From a virus: DNA of 35,734 nt. Made by a program: the position numbers and the translations under genes. Positions 1 to 8,405 of this stretch are shown here, piece by piece. The notes under the pieces were generated by a model, which made no database searches, had not been told where the DNA came from, and saw only the letters and a list, made by a program, of their open reading frames with translations. The stretch's first letter is position 1. Every line of letters starts with the position of its first letter. The stretch spans positions 1 to 35,734 of IMG/VR virus record IMGVR_UViG_3300030103_001111; one strand, 5' to 3'.

Positions 1-1
1 A

Positions 2-166
2 GGTGGTAATGACTTTGATGATCGTAAAATCAAAGAAATTATAACTGAAACAGGAGTGATACAAGCATCAGGAGTAGTTGCGCAGCTTTTAGCAGACTCT
101 TTAACTGATCCAGAAGCAAAAAGTGAAGGTGATGTTGAAAAAAAGTCACAGGAGACGACAGAATAG
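2..166 (+). CDS. Tail assembly chaperone, upstream reading frame (5' truncated)
   Basis: Open frame entering from the left edge and ending at TAG 164-166; 54 C-terminal residues remain. No recognisable domain survives. It lies directly before the tape measure, where siphophages keep the G/GT-type tail assembly chaperone pair. The sequence A AAA AAG near its end (139-145) is a classical slippery heptamer in the correct phase, and the -1 frame continues as a chaperone-like ORF to 351. In this family both the short product and the frameshifted product coat the tape measure during tail assembly. Function is inferred from position and frameshift architecture. Confidence 0.7.
   Translation, partial: GGNDFDDRKIKEIITETGVIQASGVVAQLLADSLTDPEAKSEGDVEKKSQETTE
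139..145 (+). other. Probable -1 programmed ribosomal frameshift site (A AAA AAG)
   Basis: In the upstream frame the codons read GAA AAA AAG TCA. Slipping back one base on A AAA AAG gives AAA AAA GTC and enters the downstream frame, which stays open to the tape-measure start. The heptamer is the most efficient bacterial slippery type and sits where lambda G/GT-like frameshifts occur. No clear downstream pseudoknot was identified by eye. Confidence 0.7.
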
Positions 167-351
167 AATGGCAAATTTATATGCAAATCTGTTTAGGCAT
201 GATGCAAATGCGACCTGTAGACTTTTGGGATATGTCACCTAGAGAGATGTGGGAAGCTATAAAAGGTTTCAAACAATTCTACGCTTCAGAGCCAGAAAAA
301 CCCATGACTAATGATGAACTTGAAAATTTAATGGAATTATATCCTGACTAA
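139..351 (+). CDS. Tail assembly chaperone, -1 frameshift extension (GTA TAC-like)
   Basis: A frame open from 139 to TAA 349-351, with no plausible start codon before ATG 181. The stretch W-Q-I-Y-M-Q...RPVDFWDMSPREMWEAIKG resembles the small tail assembly chaperone family known from gene transfer agents and lambdoid phages (a G-L-G-x-L-R-L-x-P-x-x-F-W-x-M-T-P-x-E type motif). Conserved-looking residues begin upstream of the only ATG, which supports translation by -1 frameshift from the preceding frame. The stop overlaps the tape-measure start as TAATG. Independent initiation at ATG 181 is the alternative. Confidence 0.7.
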   Translation, partial: KKVTGDDRIEWQIYMQICLGMMQMRPVDFWDMSPREMWEAIKGFKQFYASEPEKPMTNDELENLMELYPD

Positions 352-2288
352 TGGCAACAGTTGACGAACTTAAAATATTAATAAAAGCTGAGACTAAAGA
401 CCTTAGAAAGCAGCTTGACCATACTAATAAGCAGTTAGACAAAACAAGTAGGCAGTCAAAAAAAGCAGGACAGACTATAGTTGCTAGCTTTAAAAAAGCC
501 GCCATAGGTGTAACAGCCTTATCAGCAGTTGCAGTGAAACTAGGTTCTGTCATAGCAAAGGTTGGAATGGAGTTTGAGGATTTGAAAGACTCTTTAGATA
601 CCGTGTTTGGCAGTATGAAAGCAGGTGATGCTGCAATGAAAAGAGTTTTTGATTTTGCAGCAACTACACCATTTCAAGTAGAAACAGCAACAAAAGCATT
701 TATTGCACTTAAGTCAGTAGGCATAGAGCCTACTAATAAAATGTTACAGACTTTTGCTGATACTGCATCAGTATCTGTAGATCAGTTAGGTGTATTTGAG
801 GCATTGGTAAGGACAGTGCAAAGATCAGCAGCAGGAGGGTTAGGCTTAGAAGAATTAAATATGCTTAGTGACAGGGGTATACCTGCACTAAAAATATTAT
901 CTGAAGAGTTAGGTTTGACTAAAGATGATATTGCTAAGTTTGGTAAAACTGTAGAAGGTGCAAAACTTATAACTGATGCCTTGCAAGAAGGGTTAGATAA
1001 AAGGTTTGGCGGTGCTATGGAAAATAAAATGGACAACCTATCCACAAAAACATCCAACATGACAATCGCTTTCAAGCAACTAGCAGATGAAGTCTTCCAA
1101 AGTGGATTAGGTAAATTCTTTGGAAATATGGCAGACACTTTAAGAGAAGCAGCAGAATCAGCAGTGAGAGCCAGTCAAGCTATCAGAGGAGTAGGCACAG
1201 GAGTCAAACTTTTAACACCGCAGTTTGGTGAAAGGATGAATCCTCAACAAAAATTAAATGTTGAAAAAGAAACAATCAAAAAAAATATAGAATTGTTAAA
1301 CGCTGCAAAAGATCCCTTAGTAGCTAGACATTTAGCAAATCAAGGACAAAATCGTACAGGTGATGGTGTCACTGGTGCAGTTGAAGCCATAGGAGCTGCA
1401 GCAGGTAATTTATCTGGTGAGCAAGTTTTGCTTCCATTATCACCAGAAGAAGAATCAAGACTAGATACAATCTTAGAAAAAATCCGAGAACTTGATGCAG
1501 AATATATGCACTTAGTTGTGACAAACGGTAAGCTGACACAGACACAAAAAGATGATCTTATGAGACAAGGTGAACTACAAAATAGTTTGACTTTTATTAC
1601 AGGTTTATTAAAAAAAGATATAGGTGCTTCACAACAATTAGCTTTTGCAAGAGATAATTTAACAGAGATTTACAGTCAAAACGAAGAGGCATTACTTAGA
1701 CTAGGATTCACACAAAAACAGATAGAAACATTATTAGATGAAGAAATAAAAAAACTTGGTGAAGTAAATGATGCTTTTGGAGAACTAGGACCTGTTATAG
1801 CAGAAGCCACCAATCAATTTACAAACGACTTTGTTCAATCATTAATGGATGGTGAAAACGCTATGGATAGCTTTAAGAACCTATTCAAAGACATGGCAAG
1901 ACAGATTATTGCTTCTGCCTTACAAATGCAGATCATCAAGCCGATTATGGATGCTATGTTTACCGCAGTAGGTCTACCAGTTAGCGCTAAAGCAGGTGGC
2001 GGTAGAGTGCAGAAAGGTATGCCAACCTTAGTAGGAGAACGAGGAGCAGAGATTTTTGTACCAAATACAGGTGGCACAATAATGAACAACATGAACAGCA
2101 AAAATGCTTTATCAGGCGGTGGTGGTATAACTGTAGTACAACATAACAACTTTGCTTTAGGTGTAGGTGCTACCGCTAGAGCAGAAGTTGCGAAACTTTT
2201 ACCACAAATACAAGAGTCTAGTAAGGCGGCAGTATTAGAAGCCGCCGCTAGAGGCGGTTCATTTAGAAGGGGGTTGATGGGTGGCTAG
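351..2288 (+). CDS. Tail tape measure protein
   Basis: 645-residue protein that sets tail length and occupies the tail lumen. The N-terminus (about residues 1-45) is a charged, coiled-coil-like helix. Residues about 46-75 form a hydrophobic Ala/Val/Gly stretch, followed by the typical tape-measure region with phrases such as FAATTPFQVETATKAF and LNMLSDRGIPALKILSEEL. The C-terminal part is helical, then Gly-rich (KAGGGRVQKGMPTLVGERGA), a common tape-measure ending. At roughly 1.5 angstroms per residue the tail would be near 95-100 nm, which suits a siphovirus. Start ATG overlaps the chaperone stop (TAATG). The gene is followed by an 8-bp overlap with the next tail gene. Confidence 0.93.
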   Translation: MATVDELKILIKAETKDLRKQLDHTNKQLDKTSRQSKKAGQTIVASFKKAAIGVTALSAVAVKLGSVIAKVGMEFEDLKDSLDTVFGSMKAGDAAMKRVFDFAATTPFQVETATKAFIALKSVGIEPTNKMLQTFADTASVSVDQLGVFEALVRTVQRSAAGGLGLEELNMLSDRGIPALKILSEELGLTKDDIAKFGKTVEGAKLITDALQEGLDKRFGGAMENKMDNLSTKTSNMTIAFKQLADEVFQSGLGKFFGNMADTLREAAESAVRASQAIRGVGTGVKLLTPQFGERMNPQQKLNVEKETIKKNIELLNAAKDPLVARHLANQGQNRTGDGVTGAVEAIGAAAGNLSGEQVLLPLSPEEESRLDTILEKIRELDAEYMHLVVTNGKLTQTQKDDLMRQGELQNSLTFITGLLKKDIGASQQLAFARDNLTEIYSQNEEALLRLGFTQKQIETLLDEEIKKLGEVNDAFGELGPVIAEATNQFTNDFVQSLMDGENAMDSFKNLFKDMARQIIASALQMQIIKPIMDAMFTAVGLPVSAKAGGGRVQKGMPTLVGERGAEIFVPNTGGTIMNNMNSKNALSGGGGITVVQHNNFALGVGATARAEVAKLLPQIQESSKAAVLEAAARGGSFRRGLMGG

Positions 2289-3150
2289 AATAATAGATAT
2301 GCCAAGCACTCCTAACTTTGTGAGTAGCGAGTTTTCTTTATACAGAGCAATAGGACAAACAGCTTCACCGTTTACAGGAAAACAGAAAACGCAAGAGTTT
2401 GATGCTGTATTCTGGCAAGCACAGGTTACTTTGCCACCATTAAACAGAACACAGGCTGTTGAGTGGCAGTCATTTCTAATGCAATTAAAAGGCACTACAA
2501 ACCATTTCAAGTTTGCTGACCCTGATGCCCTAACCAACACAGGATCGTTCGGTACAACGCACCTAATAGCCGAGAATAGGGTATCTAACACTAATGTTGT
2601 CCTTTCAGCAAACAACTCCAATAGCAGTATATCAGCAGGAACTGCGATATTTGCAAATGCAAAAATAGGTGATTTTATACACGTTACAGGCATGACAAAC
2701 GATGCAAATAATGGCACACATAAGATTACAGCAGTAAACACAACACAAGTAGTTTTTGTAGACAGTGTTCTAACTGACGAATCAAGTACAGGAAGTTGTA
2801 AAGTGCAGATGAATGTAAAAGGTGCAACTGGCTTAAATCTAAAGACAACTGGAAGCAATAGCGGCAGTATAAAAAAAGGTGATTATTTAGGTGTATTAGG
2901 TGCAGCATCTGCTTCAGCAAATCCAGTTCAGTTAGTAATGGCTGTAGAAGATGCGACTGAGACAAGCGGTAGTCCAAATCAATTTGCTGTACGAACAGAG
3001 CCAAAGTTAAGATCAACATTAGCTACTGGACACTTTGTAAGATTTGATGCACCAAAAGGTTTGTTTAGACTTTTAGATAATACTGTTGATTGGAACGCTG
3101 ACCATAGATCACTATATGGCATCAGCTTTGGTTGTATTGAGGTGGTTTAA
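2281..3150 (+). CDS. Distal/minor tail protein
   Basis: 289 residues beginning with GTG that overlaps the tape-measure end. The N-terminal part (TPNFVSSEFSLYRAIGQTAS, then LPPLNRTQAVEWQSFLMQLK) and the C-terminal end (FDAPKGLFRLLDNTVDWNAD, ending LYGISFGCIEV) match a common phage family encoded just after the tape measure, probably a Dit-like hub protein. Between them lies a Ser/Thr/Asn-rich section (about residues 85-190) longer than I remember for this family and possibly an inserted beta domain. Assignment rests on gene order plus these end motifs. Confidence 0.75.
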   Translation: MARIIDMPSTPNFVSSEFSLYRAIGQTASPFTGKQKTQEFDAVFWQAQVTLPPLNRTQAVEWQSFLMQLKGTTNHFKFADPDALTNTGSFGTTHLIAENRVSNTNVVLSANNSNSSISAGTAIFANAKIGDFIHVTGMTNDANNGTHKITAVNTTQVVFVDSVLTDESSTGSCKVQMNVKGATGLNLKTTGSNSGSIKKGDYLGVLGAASASANPVQLVMAVEDATETSGSPNQFAVRTEPKLRSTLATGHFVRFDAPKGLFRLLDNTVDWNADHRSLYGISFGCIEVV

Positions 3151-3779
3151 TGGCTACAAGAGCAGGTATAGATAGTGCAATAGAAGCAAGGTTAGGACAA
3201 GACCACCAAGAACTTTTTATTGCTGTAAAAGCAGAGTTTGATACAGATGACATACTTGTCTGGACTGGAAATGATGATCTAATTATAAACTCTGAAACTT
3301 ATACAGGCGCAGGTACATTACTTGCGATATCAAGCATTGAAGATACTTTAGACCTCAAGCCTACAGGTATATCTATTGCTCTATCTGGTATGGACTCTGA
3401 TGTGTTAAATATGGCTCTGACTGAAAACTATCAAAACAGGGACATTAGTGTGTTCATGGGTTTTTTGATGGGTGGTAGCAACGAAGTAGCAGGTGTACTA
3501 AAGGTTTTTGCAGGTCGCATGGTTTCTCTTTCAATAGACGACACAACGGATGGTGCGACAGTTTCGGTTGAAGCTGAAAATAGATTAATTGATTTGGAAA
3601 GACCTAGCAATTTAAGATATACAGCAGAGAGTCAAAAGTTTATAGATTCTTCTGATACATCACTTAACAGAGTACAACAATTACAAGACAAACAAATAGC
3701 TTGGGGTCAAAAACAAGATGTACAAAGCGGAAGTGGAGGAATGCACGATGATCCTTATGATTATGTAACACAAAGATAA
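3150..3779 (+). CDS. Minor tail protein (DUF2163-like / baseplate hub)
   Basis: 209 residues. The patterns VWTGNDDLIINSETYTGAGT, ISSIEDTLDLKPTGISIALS, VFAGRMVSLSIDD and ENRLIDLERPSNLRYTAESQ are characteristic of the tail protein placed between the distal tail protein and the NlpC/P60-like protein in many siphophages and in gene transfer agents (DUF2163 neighbourhood). It is probably structural in the tail hub. ATG overlaps the preceding TAA, and its own TAA overlaps the next ATG (TAATG), so the tail-tip genes are translationally coupled. Confidence 0.75.
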   Translation: MATRAGIDSAIEARLGQDHQELFIAVKAEFDTDDILVWTGNDDLIINSETYTGAGTLLAISSIEDTLDLKPTGISIALSGMDSDVLNMALTENYQNRDISVFMGFLMGGSNEVAGVLKVFAGRMVSLSIDDTTDGATVSVEAENRLIDLERPSNLRYTAESQKFIDSSDTSLNRVQQLQDKQIAWGQKQDVQSGSGGMHDDPYDYVTQR

Positions 3780-4204
3780 TGAAAAAACTGCCAAATTGGG
3801 AAATAGAGTTTGACACGGTAGTAAACAGAAATCTGTACACTCCTTTTGAATGGGGAAAATGGGATTGTGTACATCTTACAAACACATTTATAAAAGCCAT
3901 GACAGGTGAAAGTCTTTTACCTAGTAATTGGAAATGGCAAACTAAAGAACAAGCAATGCAAAGTATCTTTAAATATGGAAAAGGTAAAGGTTTAGTAGCA
4001 GCAATAGACAACGCTATAAAACTGAAAAGTGGTATAGATGCTATAGAAATACAGTATATGTCTAAAGGAGATTTTGGAGTACACAAGGAAGAAACAGAAC
4101 TTGCTTTTGTTTTTGATGGTTATGCTTCATTAGGTGTTGATGCTGATGGTCTTGTCATAGATGATGATATAGACATTTTAAAAGTATGGAGAATCAATGG
4201 GTGA
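3779..4204 (+). CDS. NlpC/P60-like tail peptidase (DUF6950-like)
   Basis: 141 residues. The motif FEWGKWDCVHLTNTFIKAMTG matches the W-G-x-x-D-C nucleophile region of phage NlpC/P60-like proteins (also annotated DUF6950), with Cys at about residue 30. Such proteins sit at the tail tip and are thought to cleave peptidoglycan cross-links during entry. The catalytic His is not obvious; H101 in GVHKEETE is a candidate, so activity is uncertain. Gene order (hub protein, this gene, long tail-tip protein) equals the gp13-gp14-gp15 order of gene transfer agents. Overlaps the next gene by 8 bp. Confidence 0.72.
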   Translation: MKKLPNWEIEFDTVVNRNLYTPFEWGKWDCVHLTNTFIKAMTGESLLPSNWKWQTKEQAMQSIFKYGKGKGLVAAIDNAIKLKSGIDAIEIQYMSKGDFGVHKEETELAFVFDGYASLGVDADGLVIDDDIDILKVWRING

Positions 4205-6992
4205 CAAAGTAAAAAAAGCTTTAAAAATAGCAGCAGTTATTTTTATAGTTACTAGAATACCTTTTTTAGCAAATAAAAAATTTGTTACCGATGCAGCTTT
4301 TTTTACATTAGAAGGCGGAGCAGCTTTAGCCGCAAAAGCATTTGCTTATACTTTAGCATTAGGTGTACTTAGCAAAGGAATAAGTGCAACTGGCGGTAAC
4401 TTTGGTTCAAAAATATCATCTCGTGCGCCTACAGAGCCTAGACAAATAATATATGGACAAACAAGAGTCGGTGGCACTATGACTCATATATCAACTACAG
4501 GCACAGACAATCACTTGCTACACATGGTTTTTGTGATAGCAGGACATGAAGTTAATAGCCTTGAAGCAGTCATACTAAATGATGAAACATTGACGACATC
4601 ATCTTCTACTATTAGTGGCTCAACTGTTTTTACCGCTACAAATTCTAAGTTTACAAACACAGAAAACCCTAACGATTTTGGCAGTGGTCGTTTAGTTCGT
4701 TTTACCTTCCAAGATGGATCGCAAACAGCAGTAGACGGATTCATGGATGCACAACTTGCAGCTATAACAACAACAGATAAATATACAGATATGGCTTATG
4801 TATATATGCAGTGTGTATTTGATGCTGAAAAGTTTGGTGGAGGTATGCCTAATGTATCTTTTGTTGTCAAAGGCAAAAAGGTTTATGACCCAAGACTAAA
4901 TTCAGGCAGTGGAGGTACAGCATGGAGCGATAATCCTGCACTGATAATTAGAGACTATTTGACAGATACTACTTATGGGTTGAAAGCTAAAAGCGGTGAA
5001 ATTAATGATGGAAATGTAGCAGGGGGCATAACAGCAGCAGCTAATAAATGTGATGAAACGGTAACACTCGCAGATGGTAGTTCTACAGAGAAAAGATATA
5101 CAGCAAATGGTTTTACAAACTTTTCAGCTAATGGTGCAGGAGTTATGAATGGGGTATTACAATCTATGGCAGGATCAATGTCTTATGTTAATGGACAGTT
5201 TCAAGTTCATGCAGGCGCACACCCTACACCTTCTCTGACTATTACAGATGACGATTTGCAACGTCCTCTACAAGTCAGCACAAAATCCAGTACAGGTGAT
5301 TTATACAATACTGTTAAATCTGTATTTGTTGACGGTTCAAATAATTATATTGCTGCTGATGCACCTATATATCAAGATTCAACATTTTTAACGGAAGATA
5401 CACCTAATGGCACAAATTCTGATAAGCCTAACTATGTAAAAACTATGGAAAAGCAGTTGCCATTTACTGTTACTCATACAATGGCTCAAAGACTGCAAAG
5501 AATATCTTTGAAAAAACAAAGATTGGCAACAACTATAGGTGCTGTGCTTGACCTTAAATTCTTAAGATTACAGCCACATGATACTGTGATGATAACGAAT
5601 GAAAGGCTTGGTTATACTTCTAAAATATTTGAAGTTATGTCGGCTGAGATGCTCATAGAAGATAGCGAAGATGTGCCAACGCTTGCTGTAGGCTTAGTCT
5701 TACAAGAAACCGCATCTTCAGTTTATGACTTTGCCACTTCTGATTATCAAACCCCTGTTGCATCTGGAAGCACTCTAACAGTTGGTGACTATGCCTTATC
5801 TCCACCAACCAGTTTATCTGTGGAGACTGACAGCACTACAGTTGATGTTCTTACGAATACCTCTGTTACGGTTACATGGTCAAACGCTAGTTCGCCTTAC
5901 ATAATAGGAACTGAAGTATTATTTAAACGTAATTCAGATTCTGTTTACAGCACCATGTTTGCAAATCAAGGCTCAACTAAACAGCAAATTACAGGATTGG
6001 AAGTAGGAGTGCAGTACAACTTTAAAGCAAGGCATTTGAGTGCAGGTTCATTTTCTGATTTTACATCACAAGTTAATCACACAGTAGTAGGGACGGCTAC
6101 AGCCAAATCAGCATTAACAAACTCTACTGTAGATTACTCTTCTGACGGAACTGGAACTATGCCAGCAAGTAAAGGAGGCACAGGAATAACAAATTTTGCA
6201 AACTCAACACACTTAAACAGCAACACAACTAAGTCAGACGTTGGATTAGGTAATGTTGACAATGAAAGTTCATCAACCATAAGAGGTCAAACAACATCTG
6301 GAAACCATACAGGTACGGTAGGTGGAGCCGCAAACTCAACAATAGTCGCAGGATCAAGTAGAGCCGCCGCAGTCTTAGACTCAAGCAACAGGTTTACAGG
6401 TAGCATATTGCACTCAGGCACAGTCAGAACAGCAGAACAGATAATAGATGCACATGAAAGAGCAACTAATGCTATAGATAGCAGTAACAGGATAACAGGC
6501 AGTATATTTGACGGAACAAACACAAGGACACCTGCAAATTTAAATGACGCTTTTGTAAGAGCAACATCAGGATTAGATTCAAGCGGTAACGTACAGAGAG
6601 CAGTACCTGCAGCACAGATAAATGCAGCACTCACAACGGTACTTACCGCTAGACCTTCTACAACCGCACAATGGGTTACGCAAGATGGAGCAGTCTACTC
6701 ACCTACAGGCACTAACTTTGATATAACGATAACAGCAGACAATGGGACAACGTCAGAAACAGGAGTTTTTAGGTGGTCTTTTGTTAATGTATCAAACAGC
6801 AACGCAGACTATATCAGTGGTTGCACAGAGCAAACAGATTCTACAAGTAGCTTTTCTGTAAGTGTAACAACAGATTTGTCAGGTAACGACCAGAAGTTTG
6901 CACAGGCAACGGTCACTCATGACTCAGGTGAAACCATAGTTATATCTGCACTTTTGTCACAGATTCATGTATCAGGAGGAGGTAAAAATTGA
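4197..6992 (+). CDS. Tail tip / central fibre host-specificity protein (J-like) with fibronectin and fibre-like C-terminus
   Basis: 931 residues. The N-terminus is hydrophobic (about residues 5-65). Then comes the phage tail-tip pattern (SSRAPTEPRQIIYGQTRVGG, HMVFVIAGHEVNSLEAVILN, MAYVYMQCVFD, NPALIIRDYLTD), typical of lambda J-like and gp15-like proteins. A fibronectin-III-like domain follows at about 540-640 (SPPTSLSVETDS through VGVQYNFKARHLS). Residues about 660-720 carry the tail-fibre signature KSDVGLGNVDNESSSTIRG, and the C-terminus is Ser/Thr/Ala-rich with repeated SSNRxTGSI phrases. It probably forms the tail tip and contacts the host receptor; the C-terminal part is the likely specificity determinant. 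Confidence 0.88.
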   Translation: MGDKVKKALKIAAVIFIVTRIPFLANKKFVTDAAFFTLEGGAALAAKAFAYTLALGVLSKGISATGGNFGSKISSRAPTEPRQIIYGQTRVGGTMTHISTTGTDNHLLHMVFVIAGHEVNSLEAVILNDETLTTSSSTISGSTVFTATNSKFTNTENPNDFGSGRLVRFTFQDGSQTAVDGFMDAQLAAITTTDKYTDMAYVYMQCVFDAEKFGGGMPNVSFVVKGKKVYDPRLNSGSGGTAWSDNPALIIRDYLTDTTYGLKAKSGEINDGNVAGGITAAANKCDETVTLADGSSTEKRYTANGFTNFSANGAGVMNGVLQSMAGSMSYVNGQFQVHAGAHPTPSLTITDDDLQRPLQVSTKSSTGDLYNTVKSVFVDGSNNYIAADAPIYQDSTFLTEDTPNGTNSDKPNYVKTMEKQLPFTVTHTMAQRLQRISLKKQRLATTIGAVLDLKFLRLQPHDTVMITNERLGYTSKIFEVMSAEMLIEDSEDVPTLAVGLVLQETASSVYDFATSDYQTPVASGSTLTVGDYALSPPTSLSVETDSTTVDVLTNTSVTVTWSNASSPYIIGTEVLFKRNSDSVYSTMFANQGSTKQQITGLEVGVQYNFKARHLSAGSFSDFTSQVNHTVVGTATAKSALTNSTVDYSSDGTGTMPASKGGTGITNFANSTHLNSNTTKSDVGLGNVDNESSSTIRGQTTSGNHTGTVGGAANSTIVAGSSRAAAVLDSSNRFTGSILHSGTVRTAEQIIDAHERATNAIDSSNRITGSIFDGTNTRTPANLNDAFVRATSGLDSSGNVQRAVPAAQINAALTTVLTARPSTTAQWVTQDGAVYSPTGTNFDITITADNGTTSETGVFRWSFVNVSNSNADYISGCTEQTDSTSSFSVSVTTDLSGNDQKFAQATVTHDSGETIVISALLSQIHVSGGGKN

Positions 6993-7588
6993 CAGTAATA
7001 ACTACAAGTAACGGTTACAAATATAGACCTTTAGAAGAATCAGATGAAACTTTTATGATGGATTGTTTGAAGGATTATCCTATTGGCAGTAATACTATAT
7101 ATCAAAGAAGAAATGAGTTTGCCAATATGCTTTATGTAACGGAAGGATTTGATGAAACTAAAGTCAAAAACAAAACTTCACCACAATCTATAACGATGGT
7201 CACAGAGAAAGCAGACGGATCAGCTATAGGATTTCAACATATAGAAATTGTTAATCTTATAGTTGAATTGCGTATGGGCGCAACACATCCTTCACATAGA
7301 AGGCAAGGACACTCTACAGCAAGACTGATGCTACTTGGAGAGTTTGCATATAACCATCTTGGTTGCACAGGTACTCAACTTGAAATTGTAAATACAGATC
7401 AGGTTTCTAAAGTAGCTGATACTTGGAGAAGTGATATAAGTGCTGACGAAACACAAAGAGATACAGAGAACAAATTTGGTGATGCACAGACTTACACCCT
7501 AAACAAAATACAAATAACTGCAGCAGAACATGAAACTCATAGGGCAGGACACAGCACTTGGGGTTCAGTAACTTACACAATAACCTAA
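6989..7588 (+). CDS. GNAT-family acetyltransferase-like protein
   Basis: 199 residues starting at TTG, supported by a strong Shine-Dalgarno (GGAGGAGG) seven bases upstream and by the TTGA overlap with the tail-tip stop. The central stretch VELRMGATHPSHRRQGHSTA resembles GNAT motif A, with the R-R-x-G-x-(S/A) acetyl-CoA pyrophosphate loop on strand 4/helix 3. The N-terminal part (YRPLEESDETFMMDCLKDYP) also fits a GNAT start. The substrate is unknown; its place right after the fibre gene suggests modification of a virion or host-surface component, which is inference. An inactive GNAT-fold structural protein is the alternative. Confidence 0.6.
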   Translation: MTVITTSNGYKYRPLEESDETFMMDCLKDYPIGSNTIYQRRNEFANMLYVTEGFDETKVKNKTSPQSITMVTEKADGSAIGFQHIEIVNLIVELRMGATHPSHRRQGHSTARLMLLGEFAYNHLGCTGTQLEIVNTDQVSKVADTWRSDISADETQRDTENKFGDAQTYTLNKIQITAAEHETHRAGHSTWGSVTYTIT

Positions 7589-7938
7589 TGCAAGAAGTTG
7601 TAACTCTAATTAATGAAGTAGGATTTCCTATTGCCGCCGCAGGCGGTCTTGGTTTATTTATATGGAAACTAATAAATAGGATTATTGACGGAATGGAAAC
7701 AAAACTAGATACGCTAGATGATAAGCAAGCAGAACTGATATCCAATATGGAAGAAAGGCTCGGAACAAAATTGGACTCACAGCATGGAATACTGGTAGCA
7801 TTGATAGACAGAGTACGCAGTCTGGACAATGAGATCATTCGTCAGGACACACTTATTAAAACAATTTTAGGTGTGCCACAGTTGATAGACAGCAACAAGA
7901 TTGCAAAGGCAGATAGAGATGATCAAAGAAAAGATTGA
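7588..7938 (+). CDS. Small membrane-anchored coiled-coil protein (holin-like candidate)
   Basis: 116 residues from the ATG overlapping the previous stop (TAATG). One hydrophobic segment at about residues 8-27 (INEVGFPIAAAGGLGLFIWK) is followed by a long charged helix likely to form a coiled coil (KLDTLDDKQAELISNMEER onward). This layout recalls XhlA-like or other small phage lysis/membrane proteins, and the gene opens the lysis region. No family-specific motif is visible, so holin function is only a suggestion. Its TGA overlaps the CsgF-like start (TGATG), so the two are translationally linked. Confidence 0.5.
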   Translation: MQEVVTLINEVGFPIAAAGGLGLFIWKLINRIIDGMETKLDTLDDKQAELISNMEERLGTKLDSQHGILVALIDRVRSLDNEIIRQDTLIKTILGVPQLIDSNKIAKADRDDQRKD

Positions 7939-8405
7939 TGAACCTACAAGATAGTGTATTTGCAATTATAGGAATAATTTTGGTTCTTATTGTGGTTGTA
8001 GTACAACAACTGCAAGCAGATGAAATGGTGCATGACTTCAAATCACCATCATTTAACGGACAAGGTACGTCAAGTCATTATCTTACTATTGAGAATCAAG
8101 AGTTCAATAGAGCAGAATCCATAAGAAAGGAAATAGAAGCACTGCGAGAAGAAATAGAAAGGGAAGAAAACAACACAGTAGAAGCTAGATTCATGAGGAA
8201 TCTTACCAGTCGTATCTATGCGAACCTTGCAAGGCAAATAGAAGCATCATTATTTGGCGAGCAAATAAGTAAATCTGGTGAGATGGAATTAGATGGCAAC
8301 ACTATTGAATATGAAATTACAGACGAAGAGGTTAGAGTAACTATCACAGATGAGGATGGCAATGTTACAGAAGTCATTGTGCCTATTGGCGGTTTTACTT
8401 TCTAG
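7938..8405 (+). CDS. csgF: CsgF-like curli assembly protein
   Basis: 155 residues. A hydrophobic N-terminal segment (about 6-22) resembles an export signal or anchor, although its n-region lacks Lys/Arg. Directly after it, MVHDFKSPSFNGQGTSSHYL matches the CsgF N-terminal motif F-(R/K)-x-P-x-F-x-G that, in E. coli, inserts into the CsgG channel. The helical middle (about 60-115) and the C-terminal beta section (IEYEITDEEVRVTITDEDGN, ending VIVPIGGF) parallel E. coli CsgF (IVDIANRDG...NVTDRKTGQ...QVSGL). In curli systems CsgF couples secretion to fibre nucleation at the cell surface. It overlaps the csgG-like gene by 44 bp. The CsgF assignment is strengthened by CsgG being its neighbour. Confidence 0.82.
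   Translation: MNLQDSVFAIIGIILVLIVVVVQQLQADEMVHDFKSPSFNGQGTSSHYLTIENQEFNRAESIRKEIEALREEIEREENNTVEARFMRNLTSRIYANLARQIEASLFGEQISKSGEMELDGNTIEYEITDEEVRVTITDEDGNVTEVIVPIGGFTF

Noticed and set aside
351-7588. Gene transfer agent cluster, suggested by the GTA-like tail gene order
   Set aside because: The window also has replication, recombination, terminase and lysis genes of a complete phage; shared tail order only shows common ancestry.
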